Source of the DNA: Hyposmocoma kahamanoa
Lineage: Eukaryota > Arthropoda > Insecta > Lepidoptera > Cosmopterigidae
Direction: 5' to 3'
DNA length: 64,000 nucleotides
Assembly (NCBI RefSeq): GCF_003589595.1
Contig: NW_020653726.1
Location: 14,967,405 to 15,031,404 of the forward strand
Below, one piece after another: positions 10,555 to 20,590 of the stretch (positions within the stretch are counted from its first letter, which is position 1; each line of letters opens with the position of its first letter). The notes under the pieces were generated by a model that was not told the origin of the DNA, made no database searches, and saw only the letters and a program-made list of their open reading frames with translations. Made by a program: the position numbers and the translations under genes.

Positions 10555-11345
10555 TCAACTGTTGTGATCTTTGCTTCCGGATTCATTTTCTCGGAGGATA
10601 CGGTTGATGTCGGCGTTTGATCTAATGACCAAACTCGGAGACTCGGAGCCCTTACCCCTGCCTTCACGCTTCTTGACGTAAATGATCCCACCGCTTGTCC
10701 AGCAGAATTTAAATCCTGCTTCTTTAACTTGTTTTCGGCAGTCGCGAAACAACAGCCGGTTTGCTCGAGTCAACCGTTCATTTACATAGATATTGGTTGT
10801 AGTGGCGCCTTTAAACCCAACATCCTTGGTTAATCGTCGCACCTTAGCTGCTTTTAGAAATTGGTCACGGGGTACACGCCTCGTGAATCTCACAACCAAA
10901 GGGCGTGGTAGGGAATGACTAGTTTTCCGACGTGGACCGACTCGCTGAACGCAATCAACATCAAAGTCAGAAAGTTTCACGCCTGTTAAGGAAGACATCG
11001 TTAAAATAATATGGTGAGGATTTTCATTTGGAGTTTCCATCACACCAGTGACTTCGATCTCGTTTCTTAACATGCTTTGTTCTTGGGAATTGAGTTTGTC
11101 GTTCATTACATCGATTATGCATCGCATGTCCTCTACTTCAGTTGCTTTTTTCTCGGCTTCTATTAAACGGGTAATTAATCAATCATAAGCGGACATTGCC
11201 ATACATAATTCATCTAATCTTGTTTCGCAGCGATTAAGGGCGGAGATGGCCATTTCAAATTCAGTCTTCATTGACGAAACTTCCGCTCTCAGTAGCCTAA
11301 TTTCGCCTGTTAGTTTGTACAGGGGTGAGGCTTCTTGCTGCGACA
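10555..11345 (-). pseudogene. LINE ORF1 pseudogene: coiled coil plus FP-like domain
   Basis: The upstream part reads as a heptad-rich coiled coil (for example EIRLLRAEVSSMKTEFEMA). The downstream part (10555-11127) includes VKLSDFDVDCVQRVG, PRPLVVRFTRR and NIYVNERLTRANRLLFRDCR, a pattern of the FP-like domain that occurs in many insect LINE ORF1 proteins. The domain family is named after a baculovirus protein, but here it belongs to the retrotransposon. An in-frame TGA at 11183-11185 separates the two parts. The role would be binding element RNA. Confidence 0.75.
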
Positions 11346-12645
11346 CTTCCAAGGGGCTGGCTGGTTTTAGCTTTCTGTTAGGTATCTGCTATTGTAATAA
11401 CAACCACCTTTAGTCACTATATTTGTTTTTTTGGTGTTTTTGTGATACATGTTTACTCGATGGAATAATTTAATAACAATGCCAGACGACCACACCATGT
11501 GCTTGGTACCAAACTAAGCACGATATACATAATCTTATGCCTCCCGGATGCTGGTGGGGTTGCTCCGCTTCTGGGGACCTACTCTCGAAGAACGAAATCC
11601 GTAGGTACAATCATTTTCCAACTGTTGTGACCTACGGGACCATTCTCGAAGTCCTTCAACGAAAAGGAAACTGTCAAACGGACCCGTTCGAAACTGTCAA
11701 ATCGCGTTGTCGTACATTCTTAGTTCTTGCCCCGATCGAAACTCAAGCCAGTAGTGGGAAAAAGGCCTTACAACGTATCGTGCTTCGAGAGTAGTGCTGT
11801 AGCGTATCAGGGATGCTGGCAGAAGTAAGCGAGAACGTCCCTGGTACGCCGGATACCAGGATAGGCTCGGCTATCCGTATATTATGAGGCAATTACATTT
11901 TTCCAGCAGTGTGTAATTCTATATCTTACTAATATTAATATTAAGTGGTTTACGCTAGGCCACCGAGATCGTCAACATCGTCATTTATGCAAAGATATCA
12001 TGGAAACGTCTCGATAATCAGCTACTCTGACTTCTCAACAAATAAAATACCGTCCTACAAAAAATCTGAAGATCGAAGAGATATAAACTTCTATAATGAG
12101 GAGAATAACAAACAGAATAACCAGACAAGCTTACTTGATTGACGCGAATATTGTTGTACACACACCACAATCTACACAGTGAAGTTTGCTAAAGACAAGA
12201 TAGCGATCTCTTGGCAACATTTCCAAGGATAACCTACCTCTTTGGCACATTGTGTTATGATTTATGTAACTATCTAAGGTAAGATACTAACTAGCACGTA
12301 CGAGGTTGTAAGATAAACACATTTGCTGCAGAATTATGTATTTAGGACGATATTTTCGAGGATTTTTTTTTTATTTTGTTATTTATAATATACATAAGTT
12401 AAAAATACATAAAACGGTGTCGCATAAACCTATTAAAGGTTTTTCTGTACACCGCTGCTTATCATGTTGTGCTGCGTATCAAATGTTTCACTACTAAAGT
12501 GAAAGTACATTGTGTTCTTATCCATGACTAATATGATTTATTATTACGAAAAAAGCCCACAGCTGCAAGCCGTTGTGTTTTGGATTTTCAGTTTTAGTGT
12601 GAGAGTGTATTTTGCGTGTTTGCATTTTAACATTGTGTTACAATA
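11346..12645. other. Unassigned stretch with one inverted pair
   Basis: CTACTCTCGAAG at 11579-11590 and its complement at 11783-11794 bracket about 190 bases. Two similar blocks (CCTACTCTCGAAG, GACCATTCTCGAAG) lie inside. A small decayed MITE is possible but no target duplication was found. The 85-residue frame at 11537-11794 has no recognisable domain. The rest shows nothing. Confidence 0.35.
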
Positions 12646-12805
12646 TCGAGTTCGTAGGTTTTCGTGATTGTAACATATAGGAAATGTAACTGTATTTTCG
12701 GACCTGACCGTTTATAGATCCCATGACAGCCGTGACCATGGGACCTATACAAGGCCCGAAAAGTTGGTTTGTTTGAAAAAACAAATATACATGATTTAGG
12801 TCCGA
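12646..12805. repeat. Family E foldback repeat, copy 1 (diverged)
   Basis: Left arm GTAGGTTTTCGTGATTGTAA and right arm GTTGGTTTGTTTGAAAAAAC match family E (best copy at 59609-59892). Between them lies GTGACCATGGGACCTATACA, the family's central block. Confidence 0.65.
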
Positions 12806-13014
12806 AAAAATTCCTACACCTTGCGAATGTGTTTGTTGCGGAGTATTTGGATATAAACGGCGTTTTTGGCTCGGCGTTTTATCAAAAAAACAGTTTCATT
12901 TCCAACGTACTGTTTTATGATTATTAAGATTATTTTAAGTTAAAACACCATATAAGATTGAAAATCGTTTAATCTGTGCGTACCACTCAGAATTGTGAAT
13001 ACTTATTATTGGTT
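12806..13014. other. Unassigned short stretch
   Basis: AT-rich DNA between a family E repeat and a hairpin. Nothing recognisable. Confidence 0.4.
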
Positions 13015-13064
13015 GCCATGGTGATGACGGGAATAGTCAATACTATTCCCGCCATCACCATGGC
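13015..13064. repeat. Compact hairpin, 23-bp arms and 4-base loop
   Basis: Arms at 13015-13037 and 13042-13064 pair at 22 of 23 positions around the loop CAAT. The single mismatch is at 13026. The arm begins GCCATGGTGATGACGGGAAT. No coding frame follows the structure. Origin unknown: a foldback element core, or a hairpin RNA if transcribed. Confidence 0.75.
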
Positions 13065-13520
13065 TCTAGAGATGCGCTCAACAATGATGTTAAACCTAAT
13101 AATTGTATTAAAATGTTATTTATGTGAAAAATTACACAATGATTGGACTATGATAATATATGGCGGGAAATAATGCTTTACTCATTCTTCTATGTCACTG
13201 CCTTCACCTGACTTTTCATTGTCAATAAATATTTGCTAACATTCTTAGAGGATGGAAAGTAATGTAAACATCAGATGCGTATTAAAATAAAACAATTTGT
13301 TGCTGTAATAGTCTGTGTAGGTTCTCTGTCGTTGTAGATTTGTAGATTCTCCTCTCAGTGAATTCTGTCGAAATTTACCGATCAATTTTTAAGTTAAAAC
13401 GCGTGCGTTCTTCAACTCGTCATTGGCGAAATCATCGACTACTTCGATGGGGCCATAACATTTAAAAGAAGAAGAGCAGATGCGTATTTTTAATAGGTAT
13501 AAGGACTATATGTATATTAT

Positions 13521-13531
13521 TGGCGACGAGG
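13521..13531 (+). other. Retrotransposon primer-binding site
   Basis: TGGCGACGAGG complements the CCTCGTCGCCA 3' end expected of insect tRNA-Ser(GCT). That a Gypsy element of this kind uses a tRNA-Ser primer is from general knowledge; the match to the tRNA end is from memory of the Drosophila gene. Confidence 0.5.
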
Positions 13532-13537
13532 AATCAG

Positions 13538-13853
13538 GTAGCCAGGAGAAGGGTGACTTACATCATAATACCACATCGCTCGACTGGTATCAGTCCCTAT
13601 GAGAAAATGTTTGGGAGACCAGTGAGAACGACAAACCATATCGCCATCTCTCGCACGTAAATCTCCATGTTCATTACGAATTTTCCAGGAGGGCCAGAGA
13701 GTTCAGGCCCGGAACTACTAGTCATAAATAGGTGTTGGCAAGAGTAGGAGAAAGTTGAGGCAACTATATTATGAACTCCAAACCGACACCGGAGATGTCA
13801 GGAAGAAGCATATAGACCAGCTGCTGGTGACCAGAGTTCCTCGTCCAAATTGA
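13538..13853 (+). pseudogene. Gypsy pol 3' end (integrase C-terminus), degenerate
   Basis: The frame from 13538 reads HRSTGISPYEKMFGRPVRT, the conserved block near the end of Gypsy integrases. A later block, DVRKKHIDQLL at about 13795-13828, fits the C-terminal motif (RRHxDQL). Stops and frame changes lie between them. The protease, reverse transcriptase and RNase H regions are absent. No function remains. Confidence 0.65.
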
Positions 13854-13990
13854 GAGAGATAACCTGATATGTATATGGCTGGAAATAATGCTTTACTCAT
13901 TCTTCTATGTCATTGCCTTTACATGAAGGCAATCATCAATAAATTACATGAATTCATCAATAAATATTTGTAAATATCAGATGCATGTCT

Positions 13991-14545
13991 TTAGAAATAT
14001 AATATTACTTCGAGGATGAAAATACTATAAAAAGACCTGACTGCAGCCGCCAGTATTGCGCACGAGCCTAATTGCGAGATTCAGTACTTGTAAGAAATCT
14101 AACAAGTAGACAGTAAACGGCAACACTACGGCAATAAACATGAACACGAGAAGTAAAGGCTGAGATATGCAAACATGCAATTAAATTTCCATCGGCAAAT
14201 TTGGCACTTCGGTTGCAGTGAGAGTCAAAACAGACGTATTTTCGACCACACTGAAAACCGGTTTTATTAATTGGTAATGAAAATAGAAGATACCGGTAGT
14301 GAACTATGTGGAATCGAAACATAACAGACTAACATATATCGCTTGTAAAAAATAACAAGTCCTGCAAATTTTTTTTTTTGCTATATTCATCTAAAGAATG
14401 AACATATACAGTGCTAATTGTCATTAGAGATATTTCAATGAATTTTTGTCTTCCGTGTTCTGTATAAATATGTATAGGGACTGTGGTGTATAGAAATAAA
14501 GGTACGCTGCGGCCCGCCTGCTCACACCATTACGACGCTAGATAA
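13991..14545. other. Flank between Gypsy remnant and mariner
   Basis: The 84-residue minus frame at 14068-14322 has no recognisable domain. Nothing else is supported. Confidence 0.4.
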
Positions 14546-14547
14546 TA

Positions 14548-14574
14548 CGAGGGTCAAACTGAAAGTTCTTAGAA
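14548..14574. repeat. Mariner terminal inverted repeat, transposase 3' side
   Basis: 27 bp, an exact reverse complement of 15811-15837, directly preceded by TA. Confidence 0.92.
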
Positions 14575-14612
14575 AATTAAAAACTGATTACATTAGCCAG
14601 TTATTAGTTTTA

Positions 14613-15662
14613 TTATATCTTTTCAAAATATTGTCCATTCACGTCAATACACCGCTGCATGCGATGGAACCACTGGGAAAAGCACTTTGCCCACTCGTCC
14701 TTAGGGGTCTCTTCAATGGCATCGCGATACGCAGCCACCGCTTCTTCAGCATTCATAAACCGCTTTCCTTTAAGTTTTTCTTTAATTTTTGAAAATAAAT
14801 AAAAATCACAAGGCCTCGCGGGGCTATACGGCGGGTGACCCAATAATTCAACGTTTGATGTCGCCAAATAGTCAATCGTTCGCTTGGCGGTGTGCGACGA
14901 GGCGTTGTCGTGGTGAAGGAGGATCCTACTGCGAGGTCGTTTCTCTCGAACTTTTTCCAAGACAAGTGGCAAACAATTGGTAGTGTACCATTCTACAGAA
15001 ACTGTTTTTTGATCCTCTAACACAATTGTTGCGAAATGACCTATCCTTCCAAAGAACGAGGCCACCATTTTTTTTCCCGCACTTCGATCTCTCTTCACTT
15101 TAGTTGGCAACTCCTCGAAAGGAAACACCCACTTAGCAGATTGTCTTTTGGTTTCAGGATCATAACAGTAAATCCAGCTTTCGTCACCTGTTAGTATGTC
15201 GAACACAGCATTTGAGTCACCTCCGTTAAATCTTTCAATCATTTTACGGCACCAATCCACATGATGGAGTTTTTGAGCCTCAGTCAAATTATGAGGTATC
15301 CACCGGGCGCAAAGCTTCCTGACCGCTAAATGTTCATGGAGGATTTTGTGCACTTGACTCATACCGATGCCTAAGCTTGTCCGAATCTGCTGATAGGTCA
15401 CTCTTTTGTCAGTCTCTATCATACGCCGCACAACACAGATGTTATCTTCAGTCGTCGCCGTAGAAGGCCGTCCCTCACGTAAATCATCAGTGAGATTAGT
15501 GCGACCACGTTTAAACTCATTAAACCAGTTGTAAACAGTCGCACGAGATGGGGCTTCATCGTGAAAGGCCAATCGTAGTCTATCATAACTTTCTTGTTGA
15601 CTTAAATGATATCGAAAGTCATAAAAAATCATTGCACGAAAATTTTCTCGTGTTAAATTCAT
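14613..15662 (-). CDS. Mariner transposase, D33D variant
   Basis: The likely start is the ATG at 15662-15660 (MNLTRENFRAM), giving 349 residues, the usual mariner length; the frame stays open 35 codons further upstream. The protein has the paired helix-turn-helix DNA-binding region, with VYNWFNEFKRG and the GRPST linker at residues 40-70, then the WIPHNLTEAQK motif. The catalytic Asp residues are at 160 (GDESW), 252 (HHDNASSH) and 286 (PCDFYLF). The spacing between the second and third Asp is 33 residues instead of the 34 of mariner, because YSPARPCD replaces the usual nine-residue YSPDLAPCD. The enzyme would cut and paste the element at TA sites. Whether the lost codon abolishes activity is not known from sequence. 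Confidence 0.92.
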   Translation of the reverse strand: MNLTRENFRAMIFYDFRYHLSQQESYDRLRLAFHDEAPSRATVYNWFNEFKRGRTNLTDDLREGRPSTATTEDNICVVRRMIETDKRVTYQQIRTSLGIGMSQVHKILHEHLAVRKLCARWIPHNLTEAQKLHHVDWCRKMIERFNGGDSNAVFDILTGDESWIYCYDPETKRQSAKWVFPFEELPTKVKRDRSAGKKMVASFFGRIGHFATIVLEDQKTVSVEWYTTNCLPLVLEKVREKRPRSRILLHHDNASSHTAKRTIDYLATSNVELLGHPPYSPARPCDFYLFSKIKEKLKGKRFMNAEEAVAAYRDAIEETPKDEWAKCFSQWFHRMQRCIDVNGQYFEKI

Positions 15663-15810
15663 GTTGACGTGACACAGACAATTTTCAATTTGCCGCCAAA
15701 TCGTAAAACAAATGACAAATGAATGAAATATATACTCAGTAATATTGGCAAAGAGTTCTATTTTCAAATTTAAGAATTATTTTTTTATTATATTGTTTAT
15801 AAGTGGCCAG

Positions 15811-15837
15811 TTCTAAGAACTTTCAGTTTGACCCTCG
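15811..15837. repeat. Mariner terminal inverted repeat, transposase 5' side
   Basis: 27 bp, directly followed by TA. Just inside it lies GTGGCCAG, which recurs in the deleted element at 958-1403. Confidence 0.92.
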
Positions 15838-15839
15838 TA

Positions 15840-16899
15840 GGTGTGAACGAACGTATCGTACGCGTACGTTAACTAACCAGATGTTGTTTTATTGAGCTAT
15901 CCCTGCATAAAGTAGTGTAGACGTCAAAGGGATTATGAGCTTATTTTTATTATTTAAAACTTTACATCTACCATTACAGTTATTATAACCAATGCGATAG
16001 TATACAAATTCATATGTAGATTCTTACCATAATAATAATAATAATAAAAAAGAAATTACAAAAACAAGTACTCGCTAAAATTATTACGAAACGTGTACAT
16101 AGCCAATAACATATAGTGTTATCCTTGTGAATTCACACAGAGTACACGAAAATAAGTCCGTTCTGTTTGTAACATCATTTAGGATTTGCAAAGCTTATGT
16201 AAAGGCCCCGCCCTTCTGGCTCAGATTAGTCCGAGTTTACAGTAAAATATGTTTTATTTCTAAAAGGAAAATGTTTAAATAACGTGCAATGAATTTCTCC
16301 ATGTGTACCTCTCCCGCTTCAAAACCTACGTAACCACGAGATAACATTTTGCCTTAATAATACGCAAAGTAGCATTATGTTACATTACAGATGTATTTTT
16401 ACATGTATGTGCACTTAGCTGCATAGGATTTAGTACAAACCATATTAAAATACTATTACGACTAGGTCCATTAGCTTGAATAGAATGACAAATGTGAAAC
16501 TTCATGACCCAATGACCAATGACACGATCAGTGAAATTGAAAATCTATTTTAAATTATTTCGACTGATCTGTGGCTTTTTTAATCAGTCTATAATAATAT
16601 CATGGTACTAACTGAAATTAACTCATATAATTCATTATTAGGCTTCACCCCAATAGCGAGAAGGCATGGCGGTACTTTTTGTTAGTTAACCCGTTTATGA
16701 ACAGCAACGGCGTTTACCGTAACAATAAATATCAAAATATTATATTACGTGGTACCCCGTTTTGCTACATGGATGTCAAAAAACCAACTACGGGCGTTAC
16801 AGGCCATTTCTTGACATGACAAAATTTAATGAATTACACGCACACATTTGTCAACGTTACATACAGCAGTACTGTGGGCACCGATGGGTTTTGTGTGAG
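15840..16899. other. AT-rich stretch without genes
   Basis: An ATA-rich simple run lies at about 16029-16047. No supported gene or element. Confidence 0.45.
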
Positions 16900-17150
16900 G
16901 TGTTACAAGTACATTTCTAACAGCAAAAGTAAATTTTAACCAAGAAAATTTTTCGTCTAAGAAAAATTTCGTTCGATCCGGCTGGATTCGAAACAGTGTC
17001 TTCCAGCAAACCGTTCTAGACGCTATACAAACTAAGCCACGGAACAAACTGACGGACCTTACGAATTTTTGTACGTGCTTATTGCAGATCTTTGTTTTTT
17101 GTTTTTAGCGACTTTTTTAAATTAAATCTATTTCTTCTGATAATTACTGA
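16900..17150 (-). mobile_element. Family B tRNA-derived SINE, copy 1
   Basis: Read on the minus strand, a Pol III B-box-like sequence lies within the complement of GGCTGGATTCGAAAC, and the A-box side appears as the complement of AACTAAGCCACGGAAC. This tRNA-like head recurs at several places below, most clearly at 60415-60580. The body ends near TTTTTAGCGACTTTTTTAAA. The hAT-like MITE at 17162 is inserted next to it. Confidence 0.7.
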
Positions 17151-17161
17151 ATCGTTACAGG

Positions 17162-17847
17162 TAGAGATGGGAAAAACTGTTTATTTTTTAAAACGTTTAA
17201 ACGTTACGCTTTTTTAAACGCTTTTTCACTAAAACGATTTTTAGTTTGAAGTTAACAAAATCGTTTAGAAAACGTTTAAGCGCATAGACTTTTATGTTAA
17301 TAAAAGCTTGCAACGTTGTGTCGATAGCGAAACGCAAGAGTAGACCACTAAAAGTTTTGATATAAGTAAGTTTTTTGTAAAAAAGCGAGTTATATTTTTA
17401 ATTATGACATAACATTGTTATATTAACATTTTGTTCATTGGCGTTTAAAAGAGTTCAAACATAAGTTGTTTAACTTTTGTAGTTGTTACCGTTGAAATGG
17501 AAAAATACTGCTTATTTTTTTAACGTTAAAACTTTTTAAACGTAAAGCGTGCTTGTAAAAGCGCTTTTCACATAAACGCTTTTTAGTTTGACGCTTAAAA
17601 AGTCGTTTAGAAAAACATTTAAGCGCATAGACTTTATGTTTAAAAAAGCTTGCGACGTTATGCTCAATTAATTTGTTTTGGAAACATAGATGGCGCTACT
17701 TGAAACTTAAGCACGTTATAAAAAATTAAATTGTTGAATACTTATAGAACTGTGCCCAACGCTTACGCTTAAAATAAAAAGCGTGCTTATGCGCTTATTT
17801 TAAAAAGCAGACTTTTTAAGTGCTTTTCGTTTAAACACCCATCTCTA
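17162..17847. mobile_element. hAT-like MITE with 8-bp target duplication
   Basis: The ends are TAGAGATGGG and CCCATCTCTA, typical hAT-type termini. Flanking 8-mers GTTACAGG (17154-17161) and GTCACAGA (17848-17855) agree at 6 of 8, as expected of an old hAT duplication. The 686-bp interior holds two diverged tandem copies of one block: the AAGCGCATAGACTTT motif occurs near 17280 and again near 17623, a period of about 345. It is non-coding and non-autonomous. Confidence 0.8.
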
Positions 17848-17855
17848 GTCACAGA

Positions 17856-18794
17856 CGTGCGGCACTCTTATAAAGGCACCATTACGTGGTGTTTATAGGT
17901 GACCCCGGACGTAGTAGAGGCAAAAGTAGATATCTTTATCGTTATTCTACAGGATATATCACGGTTTGCGATGGAATTGCACGGTATAATTCAGCCTTCA
18001 CTTTTCCATCACCGGGGGATTAGATGTAGGCTAGGCTTCCACCAATGTTGTGGATATTCCAATGAATCGCACGCCATACGCATGCAAGATTCGCTATATT
18101 TAAATAGCGGGTATGGAGTGAAATTACTTATGTGCAGCTTTATTCCTTGAATGCTATAACTTGCGTCTTTTCATCGTCACTTTCCACCAGGTGAGATGAA
18201 GGTCAAACTCGCACTTATTTTAGCATAAAAACTTTTAAAAATAAACTGTTTTCTCCATGAAGCAAAAAAAAAATATCTACAATATTTAAAGCATAAGAGT
18301 ATTTTACTATCGACGTACTTAAAATTCTATTTGCAAGTGCACCTACAAAAAACGGAAAATCATTCATATTTATACAGTACTAAAATTATTTAATGTGTGT
18401 CCTCCCTTGTGTCAGAAAGCTTACGTAATAATCCACAACAACAAATATACACTATGTAAATTTGTATTTTGTCACTATAATCCGCTAATACATTCATATA
18501 TTCTCGAGTACTTGAATGGATGAGTATATCGAGTCTCATCAAACACGTAGTATATATATACACATAAACAGTGTTTTGAATAAAAACACAAGTTACCGCT
18601 AAAATCAACAACAACGCAAAAGTTCAATGTTTGCATGTAGAGGTAAACATTATTGGTATGTTTATGTTTGCATTAAGACAGGGTTCAAAGAAGAATTATA
18701 AACGGTAATTATTACGATAATTATCTTAATTAATACCTAGATATTTATAAAATTAAATGGAACAACAAAATGCTACCGCTAACAATTACGTTCA
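17856..18794. other. Stretch without supported genes
   Basis: The frame at 17899-18150 (83 residues) and the minus frame at 18390-18614 show no recognisable domain. A short palindrome GCTATATTTAAATAGC lies near 18093. Nothing else is seen. Confidence 0.4.
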
Positions 18795-19045
18795 ACTCAT
18801 TAAATTTTTTAAATAATAATAAATAATAATAATAACGTAAACGTAAACGTAAAAATAATAACACACTCAACATAGCCCCGCACTAGGATCCTAGGTCGGG
18901 GTGCCATGGACACACACATTACACCCAAACTCACTATGAAGTAAATGTAGGCTATCCAAATATTTCTCCCGGCCCGGGAATCGAACCTCGGACTTCTGCG
19001 TGGCAGTCCGGCGTGGTAACCGTTCGGCCACTGAGGCAGTTAAAC
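18795..19045 (-). mobile_element. Family C tRNA-derived SINE, copy 1
   Basis: In reverse complement it has a tRNA-like head with B box GGTTCGATTCCCGGGCC, then a body containing GTGTCCATGGCACC and GTGCGGGGCTATGTTGAGTG, and a tail of ATT repeats (with an ACGTTT triple repeat). The 5' head continues into CACTGAGGCAGTT. It is complete on both sides. Short recurring peptides in it are by-products. Confidence 0.8.
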
Positions 19046-19326
19046 TGTAGTTGAACTGTATTAGTTTTAAACTGTACATTGTCCTTTCTGAAAGAGCATT
19101 ACACAAAAAAATCAGCGTAAGTAGCTCAATAACTTCTTTTTCATACATATAATATTCGACTATAGAGGCAAGAAATACATTTTTATTTAGAGTATGTTTA
19201 GGTTAAAAAAATACTCGGTATAATTTAAAGATATAGTGCATTTTCTTATCATATGATAATAGTGTTTAACACACCAATAACCTGCGCCCCAATTTTGCAA
19301 ATTTTCATGAAACCATCTGTTTTTAG
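19046..19326. other. Spacer between SINE copies
   Basis: AT-rich DNA between a family C and a family A repeat. Nothing supported. Confidence 0.35.
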
Positions 19327-19612
19327 TAGCAGTAGAAGAGCTCCTTGTAAAAGAGTTCGTCCAGGGAAGTACTGCCACCTTACCTATTTCTGCCGCCAAG
19401 CAGTAATGTCAACGTTACTGTGTTCCTGCTTTGAAGGGTTAAGGGTGCTAGTGAAATTACAGGCACAAGGGACTTGTCAACTTGTTTCTCAGGGTGATGG
19501 GCGCAGTGACAGTGCCCCTCAGATCTTTGCGACTTAATGTTTGCGACAGGCGTGTAGCTTACCATCAGGCGCACGACTTGTGCGTCCCGTCACATGATAT
19601 TATAAAAAAAAA
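19327..19612 (+). repeat. Family A repeat, copy 2
   Basis: Near full length, from GTAGCAGTAGAAGAGCTCC to CCCGTCACATGATATTATA, followed by an A-run. Confidence 0.8.
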
Positions 19613-19689
19613 ATTCATTGTGTTTCTATTGAGACATTATATTACAATTATAATAAGAAAATGTAAATCTAATTTTTAAGTTTAACAAC

Positions 19690-20110
19690 TAATTTGTTAT
19701 AATTATTATAACAAAGATCGAAAGACTAAGAAAAATGCATTCGATGCGGCTGGATGCGAACGAGCACCCTCAGGCAATCCGCGTTACCATCGATTGTCCG
19801 AAATGACATTTTCCAGAAATAACGTTTCGGTCGAATTTTTATAACCTCGAAAGTCATTTTGAGAGGTAACCAAACCTAACCGAACCTAATCGAGTCCTTG
19901 CGATAAACATTCAACATATCCTGAAAGATCAACTGTTTCGCTATAATTCGGTTTTCGGTGTAATGAAAATTCGAATGAACGTTATTTCGGACAAAAAAAT
20001 TTTCGAGTTTGTGATAGGTTACCTATAATCCGTGCCAAATTCTCAGTCAATTAAGCCACGGAACGAACTAGTAGACCTTATGAACGTGTTTGTTGCCGAT
20101 CTTTGCTTTA
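19690..20110 (-). mobile_element. Family B SINE split by an insertion
   Basis: The B-family left part (TTTGTTATAATTATTATAAC to about 19782) and right part (AATTAAGCCACGGAACGAAC to TTTGC) are separated by about 250 bases of foreign DNA. Confidence 0.65.
19783..20030. mobile_element. Small inverted-repeat insertion inside a SINE
   Basis: It contains GTCCGAAATGACATT near 19797 and AACGTTATTTCGGAC near 19979, an inverted pair, and lies between GTTACC and GGTTACC. The two halves of the host SINE resume on either side. Class unknown. Confidence 0.5.
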
Positions 20111-20399
20111 TATATGTTATTCTGCTAAAATTTAGTTGCAATGGTCGTTGAGTCCTATTACAGTGTCAATGGAATGGCATTGATGGCATTCTTTCATTAA
20201 ATTACGACTAACGATCGATGTTGCCTTGCTAAAACCACGGAAATGATTATATGTATCTTTTTTAATTTGTAATTTAACCTCGTATTAAATATATACAATA
20301 TTAGTAGACTACATTATCGACTTGCCATCAATGCGCTATTGAAGAGCAGAATACCAAACTAAAACATTTTTATTTAAAAGAAAACCGAGCTCAAAAGTG
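20111..20399. other. Spacer without features
   Basis: AT-rich DNA with nothing recognisable. Confidence 0.4.
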
Positions 20400-20590
20400 C
20401 GTGGAATTATTATAATAATAACGCACACACTAAACATAGCCCCGCACTAGGCAAAACCCGGTGTCGCGGTTGCCATGGACACATACAAAGACAATCACAA
20501 ATTACACACCAAATTACGAGATAAATAAATGTTGGACATACAAATATTTCTCCCGGCCCGGGAATCGGTCCTCTGCGTGGCAGTTAATCA
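20400..20590 (-). mobile_element. Family C SINE, copy 2 (truncated)
   Basis: The tail and body match copy 1 in reverse complement. The tRNA-like head is cut short after CTCTGCGTGGCAGTTA, where a family D repeat begins. Confidence 0.7.

Larger units (their letters stand above)
7273..11345 (-). mobile_element. Non-LTR retrotransposon (LINE), near full length, dead
   Basis: Reading right to left, the element has ORF1 (about 11345-10555), a spacer of about 290 bases, ORF2 (10262-7301) and a short 3' UTR running into the GT-rich tract. ORF1 carries a coiled coil and an FP-type domain; ORF2 has an apurinic-type endonuclease and a reverse transcriptase. This layout fits the Jockey/CR1-like group. 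Multiple frameshifts and stops make it non-autonomous. The 5' boundary is uncertain. Confidence 0.8.
13152..13990 (+). mobile_element. Gypsy-type LTR retrotransposon remnant
   Basis: Direct repeats containing GGAAATAATGCTTTACTCAT at about 13157 and 13873 look like the starts of two LTRs. The left LTR ends at about 13520, immediately before TGGCGACGAGG, a primer-binding site matching the 3' end of tRNA-Ser(GCT). The internal region is almost entirely deleted, leaving only the last part of pol. The right LTR is recognisable for only about 120 bp. Confidence 0.6.
14548..15837 (-). mobile_element. Complete mariner element
   Basis: The 1290-bp element is bounded by perfect 27-bp inverted repeats (14548-14574 and 15811-15837) beginning CGAGGGTCAAACTG. 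It is flanked by TA on both sides (14546-14547 and 15838-15839), the Tc1/mariner target duplication. One uninterrupted transposase frame fills the minus strand. Intact ends and frame imply a young insertion relative to its neighbours. Confidence 0.93.

Noticed and set aside
7301..11127. Several separate genes on the minus strand
   Set aside because: All the frames are pieces of a single LINE broken by frameshifts and stops.
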